Origin: Streptomyces blattellae
GTDB taxonomy: Bacteria; Actinomycetota; Actinomycetes; Streptomycetales; Streptomycetaceae
Reading direction: 5' to 3'
Length of the DNA stretch: 64,000 nucleotides
Assembly: GCF_009709555.1 (NCBI RefSeq)
Contig: NZ_WJBG01000197.1
Span: 1 to 64,000 of the forward strand
The notes under the pieces are model-generated. The model was given only the letters and a program-made list of their open reading frames with translations. It had not been told where the DNA came from and searched no databases. The position numbers and the translations under genes are program-made. Positions 35,802-43,666 of the stretch are shown here, piece after piece. The stretch's first letter is position 1, and every line of letters starts with the position of its first letter.

Positions 35802-37586
35802 TCACTTCTTCGGGGGCACCGCCGGTATCCCCAAGAGCGGCAGCTTCAGCGCGCCGAACGCGTCCGCCGGGACCACCGGCGACTTGGGTTCGACCGGCTT
35901 CAGCCGCTCGTACGGCAGGCCCTGCGCGGGACGCTGGTCCGCCTCGCCCTTGTTCGGCCAGTACGACATCGCCCGCTCGGCCTGGGCGGTGATGGTGAGG
36001 GAGGGGTTCACGCCCAGGTTGGCGGAGACCGCGGCGCCGTCGACGACGGAGATGCCGGGATGGCCGTACAGACGGTGGTACGGGTCGATCACGCCGGTCT
36101 CGGGCGAGTCGCCGATCGGGCAGCCGCCGAGGAAGTGGGCGGTCAGCGGGGTGCCCATCAGCTCGCCGACGTTGGAGCCCGCGAAACCGTTGATCGACTC
36201 CGCGATCGTCGACGCCGCCTGAGAGGCCGCCCTGATCTGCTTGGGATTGGGGGCGCCATGGCCCTGCCGTGCGGTCAGCAGACCCTTGCCGACGCCGTCC
36301 GGTTTCAGATACGTCGTCAGGGAGTTGTCCAGCGACTGCATCACCAGGCCGATGATGGTCCGCTCCGACCAGCGGCGGTTGGAGAGGGAGCGCAGGACGA
36401 GGAGCGGGTGCCGGGCGGAGCTCTTCAGCCAGGCCGCGACGCGTGACGCGCCGTCCGTGTACGGGACCTGGAGGATGGACAGGCCGCCCATCGAGTTGGA
36501 GCCCTTGCCGTAGCGGACCGGCTCGATATGGGTGTTGGCGTCCGGGTGGATCGACGACGTGATGGCGACTCCGCGGGTGAAGTCGACCTTCCGCTCGCCG
36601 GTGACCTTGCGGTAGCGCCGGTTGTCGGTCTGCGCGCCGACCAGCGCCTCGGAGTTGGTGCGGGTCAGTTCGCCCAGCCTGCCGGAGATGTACGGGAGTC
36701 GCCCGGTCGCCTTCATGCGGTGCAGCAGGGTCTGGGTGCCGTAGGTACCGGCGGCGAGGACGACCCGGCGGGCCTTGAAGGTGCGGCTTTCGCCCTTCTT
36801 CTTGTCGTCGGTCGGCAGCGTGGCCACCGCGTAGCCGCCCTGCGAGTCGTCGGTGACCGACACGACCGTCGTCATGGGGTGCACGGCCGCGCCCGCCTTC
36901 TCGGCGAGGTAGAGGTAGTTCTCGTTGAGGGTGTTCTTGGCGCCGTGGCGGCAGCCCGTCATGCACTCCCCGCACTCGGTGCAGGCCTTGCGCATGGGGC
37001 CCGCGCCGCCGAAGTACGGGTCGCCGCTCTGCTCGCCCGGCGCCGCCTTCGTGCTCCCGTCGGCGTCCTTGCCGTCCCCGAAGAACACGCCGACCGGTGC
37101 GAGGTGGAAGGTGTCGCCGACGCCCATCCGCTCGGCGGCGGCCTTCAGATGCACGTCGGAGGGGGTCATGGTCGGGTTGAGCCGTACGCCGAGCATGCGC
37201 TGGGCCTGGTCGTAGTACGGCTGCAGCTCCGCCTGCCAGTCGGTGATGTCACGCCACTGGGGGTCCTCGAAGAACGGCTTCGGCGGTACGTAGAGGGTGT
37301 TGGCGTAGTTGAGCGAGCCGCCGCCCACTCCTGCGCCGGCGAGCACCATGACGTTGCCCAGCAGGTGGATGCGCTGGATGCCGTACATGCCGAGTCTGGG
37401 GGCCCAGAGGTAGTTCTTCAGGTCCCAGGAGTTCCTGGGCAGGGTCTCGCGGGTGAAGCGGCGGCCGGCTTCCAGGACGCCTACGCGGTAGCCCTTCTCG
37501 GTGAGGCGGAGGGCGGTGACGGAACCGCCGAAGCCGGAGCCGACGACGATGACGTCGTAGTCGTATGCGTATGCGTCCTGGGGCAC
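35802..37586 (-). CDS. GMC-family FAD-dependent oxidoreductase (cholesterol-oxidase-like)
   Basis: 594 aa from GTG 37586 with AGGAG upstream. The FAD-binding GxGxxG motif is near the N-terminus (VIVVGSGFGGSVTALRL, ..VLEAGRRF), with GAGVGGGSLNYAN, an internal Cys-rich segment CTECGECMTGCRHGAKN and a C-terminal GMC signature (VVDGAAVSANLGVNPSLTI). No signal peptide, unlike secreted cholesterol oxidases, so it is probably cytoplasmic or membrane-associated. Substrate not readable: sterols, choline or other alcohols are possible. The downstream dehydrogenase would suit oxidation of an aldehyde product. It ends 31 bp from the convergent terminator. Confidence 0.85.
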   Translation of the reverse strand: MPQDAYAYDYDVIVVGSGFGGSVTALRLTEKGYRVGVLEAGRRFTRETLPRNSWDLKNYLWAPRLGMYGIQRIHLLGNVMVLAGAGVGGGSLNYANTLYVPPKPFFEDPQWRDITDWQAELQPYYDQAQRMLGVRLNPTMTPSDVHLKAAAERMGVGDTFHLAPVGVFFGDGKDADGSTKAAPGEQSGDPYFGGAGPMRKACTECGECMTGCRHGAKNTLNENYLYLAEKAGAAVHPMTTVVSVTDDSQGGYAVATLPTDDKKKGESRTFKARRVVLAAGTYGTQTLLHRMKATGRLPYISGRLGELTRTNSEALVGAQTDNRRYRKVTGERKVDFTRGVAITSSIHPDANTHIEPVRYGKGSNSMGGLSILQVPYTDGASRVAAWLKSSARHPLLVLRSLSNRRWSERTIIGLVMQSLDNSLTTYLKPDGVGKGLLTARQGHGAPNPKQIRAASQAASTIAESINGFAGSNVGELMGTPLTAHFLGGCPIGDSPETGVIDPYHRLYGHPGISVVDGAAVSANLGVNPSLTITAQAERAMSYWPNKGEADQRPAQGLPYERLKPVEPKSPVVPADAFGALKLPLLGIPAVPPKK

Positions 37587-37641
37587 GTGTTCTCCTCATT
37601 GAGAACGGGTGGTGGGAACCGGTGGTGGGAACCGGTGAGTT

Positions 37642-39255
37642 CTAGCGGAAGCGGAACGCCTTCATGAGCCGGAGGCTGCGGCTCATGAACTGCGCGTACC
37701 TCTCGTCGTCCATTCCCAGCGAGGGGGCCATCGGCAGCAGCCGCTGCTGGGCCACCGTCTGGGCCTCCGTGTACTTGAGGATGCCCTCGGAGCCGTGTCG
37801 GCGGCCCAGGCCGGAGTCCTTCATGCCGCCCATCGGGGACTGGACGCTGCCGTAGGCGGGGGCGTAGCCCTCGTTGACGTTGACGGTGCCGGTGCGCAGA
37901 CGGGCGGCGACTGCGCGACCGCGGCTGCCGTTCGCCGTCCAGACGGAGGAGTTCAGGCCGTACGGCGTGGAGTTGGCGAGTTCGACGGCCTCGTCCTCGG
38001 TCCTGAAGCGGTAGACGGAGACGACCGGCCCGAAGGTCTCCTCCGCGCAGACCGACATGGGTTCCGTGACGCCGTCGAGGATGGTGGGCTCGTAGAAGTA
38101 CGGGCCGATGTCGGGGCGGGCGACGCCGCCCGCGACGACCTTCGCGCCCTTGGCGACGGCCTGGTCGACATGGCGGGTGACGGTCTCCAGCTGGCGCTCG
38201 CCGACCAGCGATCCCATGTCGGCGCCGTAGGCGAGGGACGTGCCGAGCCGCATCGCCTTGGTGCGGGCGGCGAACCGCTCCAGGAAGGTGCCGGCGATCG
38301 ACTCATGGACGTACAACCGCTCGATCGAGACGCAGAGTTGGCCGGCGGAGGAGAAGCAGGCGCGGACCGCGCCCGCCGCCGCCTTGTCGATGTCGGCGTC
38401 GTCGAGGACCAGCATCGCGTTCTTGCCGCCGAGTTCGAGGGAGACGCCGATCAGGCGGGCGGCGGCGCCCTGGGCGACCTCACGGCCGGTGCGGGTGGAG
38501 CCGGTGAAGGAGACGTAGTCGGCATGCTTGACGACTTCCGGGCCGACGACGTGTCCTTCACCGAGGACGACCTGGAAGACGTCGGCGGGCAGTCCGGCCT
38601 CGATCAGCAGGTCCCGGGCCCACAGCGCGGTCAGGCTCGTCTCCGTGTCCGGCTTCATGACGACCGCGTTGCCCGCGACGAAGGCGGGGAGCGCGTCGCC
38701 GACGGAGAGTTCGAGGGGGTAGTTCCAGGGGGCGATCTGGCCGACGACGCCCCGCGGGTGGCGCAGTTCGGTGACGCGGGTGAGCGTGGGCATGGCGCCG
38801 GCGTGCCGCTTGGGCCGTAGATACGCGGCGGCCCTGCGGCCGTAGTGGCGGGCCGCGACGGCTACGGCCTGTACCTCCTCGTGGGCGTGCAGCCGCGCCT
38901 TGCCGGTCTCCAGCTGGATGAGGTCGAGGACCTCGGCCTGGCGGGCGAGCACCAGGTCGTGGAAGCGGAGCAGGACGGCGGCACGCTGCCGCAGCGGAAC
39001 CTGCGCCCAGACGGACTGGGCCTTGCGGGCCGCCTCGAAGGCCTGCCGCACGTCCTCGGGTGTGGACTCGGGCAGGTCGGCCAGCTTCTCGCCGGTGAAC
39101 GGCGTGTGGTTGGCGGTCCGGCCGGATCCGGCCACGCCCTTGGTGAGCTGCGCGATCAGCTCGGGGGTGACCACGTCGGCGGCGGTACGGGCGCCCGCGG
39201 GGGCGGGGGCGAGCGGGTTGGTGCCGGTCTTCTCCGGGGCCTGCGAGTCCGTCAT
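37642..39255 (-). CDS. gabD: Succinate-semialdehyde dehydrogenase (NADP+)
   Basis: 537 aa. Aldehyde dehydrogenase fold: NAD(P)-binding APWNYPLELSVGDALPA, FTGSTRTGREVA, the catalytic Glu in LELGGKNAMLVL and the catalytic Cys in FSSAGQLCVSIERL. The nucleotide-binding glycine loop and C-terminal ETFGPVVSVYRF are in place. Of the ALDH families, GabD2-type enzymes begin with a similar long Pro/Ala-rich head. It oxidises succinate semialdehyde to succinate; a general aldehyde substrate cannot be excluded. It lies 55 bp upstream of the GMC oxidoreductase on the same strand, so the pair may be one operon. Confidence 0.85.
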   Translation of the reverse strand: MTDSQAPEKTGTNPLAPAPAGARTAADVVTPELIAQLTKGVAGSGRTANHTPFTGEKLADLPESTPEDVRQAFEAARKAQSVWAQVPLRQRAAVLLRFHDLVLARQAEVLDLIQLETGKARLHAHEEVQAVAVAARHYGRRAAAYLRPKRHAGAMPTLTRVTELRHPRGVVGQIAPWNYPLELSVGDALPAFVAGNAVVMKPDTETSLTALWARDLLIEAGLPADVFQVVLGEGHVVGPEVVKHADYVSFTGSTRTGREVAQGAAARLIGVSLELGGKNAMLVLDDADIDKAAAGAVRACFSSAGQLCVSIERLYVHESIAGTFLERFAARTKAMRLGTSLAYGADMGSLVGERQLETVTRHVDQAVAKGAKVVAGGVARPDIGPYFYEPTILDGVTEPMSVCAEETFGPVVSVYRFRTEDEAVELANSTPYGLNSSVWTANGSRGRAVAARLRTGTVNVNEGYAPAYGSVQSPMGGMKDSGLGRRHGSEGILKYTEAQTVAQQRLLPMAPSLGMDDERYAQFMSRSLRLMKAFRFR

Positions 39256-39438
39256 GAGCCGCAGGGTATGCCGCGGCGGAGGCTTTGTGTACCCGGCGGT
39301 AATAGGGATTCACCGACTACTCACACGGCGCCAGCGATCACTGGCAACAAACCCGCTGATCAGGGTGTTGAGCGGAGACGATCAGCCGCGGTTCAGCTCA
39401 GCCCGATCTCAGGACGGTCACGGGCGCCCTTGAACGCC

Positions 39439-39515
39439 GCCGTGCCCTGCTTCTCGTACGCCGTGCCCTGCTTCTCGTCCGCCGTCCCCTGCTTCTCGTA
39501 CGCCGTCCCCTTCGG
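39439..39515. repeat. 21-bp tandem repeat, three copies plus a partial
   Basis: GCCGTGCCCTGCTTCTCGTAC is repeated at 39439, 39460 and 39481 with single-base changes, and a truncated fourth copy starts at 39502. It lies just past the 3' end of the decayed tnpB. Being a multiple of three, it keeps open frames through it. Confidence 0.9.
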
Positions 39516-39549
39516 CATGTCCACGCGCAGTTCGTACATGCGGCGTTGT

Positions 39550-40085
39550 TGCTGTGCCGCTATGCGGCACGGGGTTCGGTCGGGAATCCGTGGCTTCCTG
39601 CCGGGGTTCGGGTCCGTCCTTGAGGCCGCAGGTGGAGCAGGTCTGGGAGGTCGGCTCGAAGCGGCCGACCTTGACCAGGGTGCGGCCGTACCGTTCCGCT
39701 TTGTACTCCAGCATGCCGACGAACGACGACCATCCGGCGTCGTGCACGGACTTGGCCAGGCGCGTGCGGGCCGGTCCCGCAACCGACAGGTCCTCCACCG
39801 CGATCCCTTGGCTCTCGGAGATCAGCCTCGTGGAAAGCTGGTGGTGGAACTCGCGGCCCGCGTCAGCAGCTTTGGCGTGGGCACGGGCGACCTTCAGGCG
39901 GGCCTTGCCGCAGTTCTTCGATCCCTTCCGCTTGCGGGACAGTTCCTGTGACCGGCCGTCGGGAACGACTGCCCGGTCCGGCGGGCGTCCTCGCGGGCAC
40001 GGACCGCGTCATTGAACACCACCCGGGCGCACCCGAACGCCCTGGCCCGCGCGGTGCGCTGACCGGCATTCGGGTAAAGCGCGCA
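39550..40085 (-). pseudogene. TnpB (IS605 OrfB) remnant with deletions and frameshifts
   Basis: The minus strand carries pieces of a TnpB RNA-guided nuclease in three frames. About 40083-39960: ALYPNAGQRTARARAFGCAR then VVFNDAVRAREDARRTG, the N-terminal domain. About 39950-39800: ELSRKRKGSKNCGKARLKVARAHAKAAD. About 39798-39620: EDLSVAGPARTRLAKSVHDAGWSS..., MLEYKAERYGRT and CSTCGLKDGP, the RuvC and first zinc-ribbon pair. Intervening RuvC segments are deleted, and after CSTCG the second CxxC pair is lost. No functional protein can be made. Upstream (40098-40159) is a segment resembling the omega-RNA region seen at 17371. Confidence 0.75.
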
Positions 40086-40197
40086 CTGCCCAGCCCAGCC
40101 CGGCTCCGCCGGAGCAACTCCGCGACACTCCGCGCCGCCACCACGAGATCCGCTTCACCTCCGGCCTGAAGGGCCGTTTTCGTCTGCTTCTTCCGTT

Positions 40198-41625
40198 CTA
40201 CACCCCCGTGAACGTGTCGAGGGCTACGTCGAAATACGCGCGCCCCTGCCGCGCCTTCCCCACCGGCGCCGACATCTGAAGCTCGTACAACCGGCCGTCC
40301 TCCTGCCACCACACCTCGTACGCGCGCTTCGCCATGCCTTCTTCCGCATCCCAGGTGAACTCCCGGCGGGCGGCGGGATGTCCGTGGTGGGTGGTGGCGG
40401 TGATCCGGCCGTCGCGGTACCCCGCGTGGGTGTCCGGTCCCTTCGCGTGCGCTCGCCGCATCGCGTCCAGGGGACCGCCGGGCTCGGGTGCGGTGGTCCG
40501 GATGCTCAGGCGGAAGGTTTCTCCACGCGACTCGTACACCCCCTGAGCGCGACGCGTGAACCCCTCCGGCACGGCCAGCGAGAACCCCGCCGGGTCCTCG
40601 ACGACCAGGTACCCCGATGGCGCCGACACGGATTTTTCCGGACCCGGCGCACCGCCCCCGCCGTTCCTGAGCAGCGCCCCCGCCGACACCCCCGCCACCG
40701 CCACAGCGGCGACCAGCAGCGCGGTCACCAGCAAGCGCCGCCACCGGAACGGCACCGCCTGCGGCGGCAGTCGCCCCATGTCGAGGAAGTCCCGCAGCAT
40801 CCGCTCGGCCCGCACCGCGTCCAGCCGCTGGTCCGGATCACGGTTCAGCAGCCCTCGTACGACGGGCAGAAGCGGCTCCGCCTGGACGGGCGGACGTATG
40901 TCGTCGGCGATCACGGCGTGCACGACGCCGCCCAACGAGTCGCGCCGGAACGGCGATTCGCCGCTCAGGGCCGCGCACAGCAGCGCGCCCAGCGACCACA
41001 GGTCGGACTCGGGTCCGGTCCGGGCGCCGGTCATGCGCTCGGGCGCGGTGTACTCGGGGGAACCGACGAAGGTGCCGCTCTCGGTGAGCGTGGGGGCGCC
41101 CGTGAGCCGGGCGATGCCGAAGTCGGTGAGGACGACGCGGCCGGTGGCGGGCTCCAGCAGGACGTTGGCGGGCTTGAGGTCGCGGTGCAGGACGCCGGCC
41201 GCGTGCGCGGTACGCAGGGCGCCGAGCAGGGCGATGCCGATCCGGGCGGCCTCGCGTGCGTCGAGCGGGCCATATGTGGAGACGCGCTCGGCGAGGGAGC
41301 CGCCGTCGATCAACTCCATGACGAGGTACGGGCGTTCGTCGTGCTCGACGACATCGTGGACGACGATGATGTGCGGGTGGCTGAGCTGGGCCACCGCGCG
41401 GGCCTCGCGCAGGGTGCGGTCGGCCTGCTGCCGGACCTCGTCCGCGGAGAGGGTGTCGTCGAGGAGCAGTTCCTTCACCGCCACCTGCCGGCCGAGGAGC
41501 CGGTCGGTCGCCCGCCATACGGCACCCATGCCGCCACGGCCCAGCCGCGCCTCAAGCAGGTAACGACCCGCGATCACACGGGAGTCGCCCCCACGGCCGT
41601 CCCCCTGCTCCCCCTGGGTCCCCAT
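40198..41625 (-). CDS. Receptor-like Ser/Thr protein kinase (first of four)
   Basis: 475 aa from ATG 41625 (MGTQGEQGD..); two ATGs at 41634 and 41637 are alternatives. Hanks-type kinase domain at about 14-275: GRGGMG loop, VAVKEL lysine, HRDLKPANV, DFGIARL and APERM. One membrane helix follows (LLVTALLVAAVAVAGVSAGALL), then an extracellular domain of about 135 residues starting near DPAGFSLAVPEGFTR. The same ectodomain pattern recurs in the three kinases downstream in the window. From memory, the matching cluster of S. coelicolor (SCO4775-4779) acts in sporulation-linked wall synthesis. Ligand unknown. Confidence 0.95.
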   Translation of the reverse strand: MGTQGEQGDGRGGDSRVIAGRYLLEARLGRGGMGAVWRATDRLLGRQVAVKELLLDDTLSADEVRQQADRTLREARAVAQLSHPHIIVVHDVVEHDERPYLVMELIDGGSLAERVSTYGPLDAREAARIGIALLGALRTAHAAGVLHRDLKPANVLLEPATGRVVLTDFGIARLTGAPTLTESGTFVGSPEYTAPERMTGARTGPESDLWSLGALLCAALSGESPFRRDSLGGVVHAVIADDIRPPVQAEPLLPVVRGLLNRDPDQRLDAVRAERMLRDFLDMGRLPPQAVPFRWRRLLVTALLVAAVAVAGVSAGALLRNGGGGAPGPEKSVSAPSGYLVVEDPAGFSLAVPEGFTRRAQGVYESRGETFRLSIRTTAPEPGGPLDAMRRAHAKGPDTHAGYRDGRITATTHHGHPAARREFTWDAEEGMAKRAYEVWWQEDGRLYELQMSAPVGKARQGRAYFDVALDTFTGV

Positions 41626-41700
41626 GCGCCCCATCATGCCGCACCGGACGGATCCCCTCCGGAGCGCCGATCGGCCAAGTCGCACGCGGTGGCTGAAAGT

Positions 41701-41766
41701 TCAGGACGTACTCGTCGGCTCCCGCCAGCTCCTTCAGGACGTACTCGTCGGCTCCCGCCAGCTCCT
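41701..41766. repeat. 33-bp exact tandem duplication including a kinase stop codon
   Basis: Two copies (41701-41733 and 41734-41766) of a 33-bp unit beginning TCAGGACGTACTCGTCGGCT. The second is the true 3' end of the kinase gene (last ten codons plus the stop); the first is a copy lying beyond the stop, in frame. Confidence 0.95.
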
Positions 41767-43497
41767 CAGCACCGACGTGAACTGCTCACGCGTGGTCGGC
41801 CAGTCCTCCGCGGGTGACGCCATGTAGATGGCGTACTCGGTGCCGTCCCGGGCGACGTACGCCTCGTCGATCGCGCGATACGGCCCCGGATAGGCCGCGT
41901 CCTTCGCCAGCGCGGTCCAGGTGTACTCCCACAGCGACGCCGGCCGGTCGCGGTAGTTGTCCTCCCTCAGCGTCAGCAGCTCGTAGTCGACCAGCCGCTG
42001 CGAGACCTGGAGTTCGAGTTCGGTCTGGTGCGCGACGGGGTCGTCGAAGTCCGGTGCCCTGTCGACGGCGATACGTATGAGGTGCGTGCCGCCGTCGGGG
42101 CTGTAGTCGATCTGCGTGAGCCCGTCCTTGTCGCTGAAGACCGAGCGTTTCCAGCCCTCGGGGAGGGAGAGGCCGAAGCCGACCGGGTCGTTGACGGCCT
42201 CCCAGCCGTCGGGGAGGGAGCCGCCGGTCTCCGTGGGACTTGTCGACGGAGAGGAGGTGGAGGTTGGGGTGGGGGTAGTGGGATCCGCAGACGCCGATGT
42301 GCCGTCCGTCTGCCGCCCCTCGTCCCACGCCTGGAACGCCACGGCCGCACCGCCACCGACCAGCGCGGCGACCACGACGACCAGGGCGAGCGTACGCAGA
42401 CGTCGTCGCCCCTGGGACCGCGCGGAGACCGGTGAACCGGAGGCGGTCGGTGAACCGGAGGCGGTCGGTGAACCGGAGGCGGTCGGTGAACCGGAAGCGG
42501 TCGGCGGCGCGATCGTCGTCGGTCCCGTGACGAGCGGGTACGGCGTGGCCGCATCCGGCCCCTGAAACCCGAGTGGTCCCGGCGACACAGGTACGGCGCC
42601 CGTCTCATGGTGCGCGGCGCCATGTTGCGCAGCTCCATGTTGCGTCGGCACATACACCTGCGCCCCGCTGGGCCGCCGCCCCTCCGCCGCCTCCGCGAGC
42701 ATCAGCTCGGCGGCCTCCACGTCGGGCCGTACGGCCGGATCCTTGTGCAGCAGGGCGGTGATGACGTCGCCGAGCGGGCCGGCGTGCCGCAGTTCGGCGG
42801 GCTCCTCCTCGACGACCGCCTGCATGGTGGTCAGCGGCGAGGTGCGGCGGAACGGCGACCTGCCCTCCACCGCCGTGTACAGCGTGGCGCCCAGCGCCCA
42901 CAGGTCGCAGGACGGCCCGGGATCATGGCCGCGGATGCGCTCCGGGGCCAGGTAGTCGACCGAGCCGACGACCTCTCCGGTCCGGGTGATCGTGGTGTCG
43001 CCCTCGATCTGGGCGATGCCGAAGTCCGTGAGGAGCACACGCCCGTCGTGCGCGAGAAGGACGTTGCCGGGCTTCACATCGCGGTGCAGGACTCCAGCGG
43101 AGTGCGCGGCACGCAGCGCGCGCAGCACCCACAGTCCGATGCGGGCCGCCTCCGCCGGCGCGACCCGCCCCTGTTCCGTCACCGCGTCGGCGAGCGAGTG
43201 GCCCTCGACCAGTTCCATCACGATCCACGGCCGGCCGTCGTGCTCCAGCACGTCGTGCACGGTGACGACGGCGGAGTGGTTGATCCGCGCGGCCGCACGC
43301 GCCTCCGCCCGGGTACGGGCGAGGAGTGTCTCCTGCTCGGCCTCGGAGACATAGAGCGCGGCGGTCAGTTCCTTGATCGCGACGGTTCGGTGCAGTACCT
43401 CGTCATGCGCGCGCCACACGCGGCCCATGCCGCCGCTGCCGATGGAATCGGCGAGCCGGTAGCGGCCCGCGAGGAGCCGGCCCTGCATCTGATTCAC
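41734..43497 (-). CDS. Receptor-like Ser/Thr protein kinase (second of four)
   Basis: 587 aa from GTG 43497 (VNQMQGRL..), preceded by GGGGCAAC, the same start context as the third kinase. Active-site motifs are intact: GSGGMG, VAIKEL, HRDVKPGNV, DFGIAQI and APERI. After the kinase domain comes a linker with four (GSPTAS) units coded by 18-bp DNA repeats (42431-42502), one membrane helix, a Thr/Ser/Pro stretch and an ectodomain (DPVGFGLSLPEGWKRSVFSDKD...). The C-terminal ten codons are duplicated downstream of the stop. Likely an active sensor kinase. Confidence 0.95.
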   Translation of the reverse strand: MNQMQGRLLAGRYRLADSIGSGGMGRVWRAHDEVLHRTVAIKELTAALYVSEAEQETLLARTRAEARAAARINHSAVVTVHDVLEHDGRPWIVMELVEGHSLADAVTEQGRVAPAEAARIGLWVLRALRAAHSAGVLHRDVKPGNVLLAHDGRVLLTDFGIAQIEGDTTITRTGEVVGSVDYLAPERIRGHDPGPSCDLWALGATLYTAVEGRSPFRRTSPLTTMQAVVEEEPAELRHAGPLGDVITALLHKDPAVRPDVEAAELMLAEAAEGRRPSGAQVYVPTQHGAAQHGAAHHETGAVPVSPGPLGFQGPDAATPYPLVTGPTTIAPPTASGSPTASGSPTASGSPTASGSPVSARSQGRRRLRTLALVVVVAALVGGGAAVAFQAWDEGRQTDGTSASADPTTPTPTSTSSPSTSPTETGGSLPDGWEAVNDPVGFGLSLPEGWKRSVFSDKDGLTQIDYSPDGGTHLIRIAVDRAPDFDDPVAHQTELELQVSQRLVDYELLTLREDNYRDRPASLWEYTWTALAKDAAYPGPYRAIDEAYVARDGTEYAIYMASPAEDWPTTREQFTSVLRSWREPTSTS

Positions 43498-43666
43498 GTT
43501 GCCCCGCAATGGTTTTGACAGGGTCAGACTAAGGACCGGCCCGGCCGCAGGGAACCGCGGGGGTGCCACGGAGACGGCACTGTGACGGTTGTCGCTTCCG
43601 GGCGCGGGAGTGAACCTGTACGGCAGGCAGGGGTGTCAGGCGCGGTACAGCCCGCGCACCGAGCCG

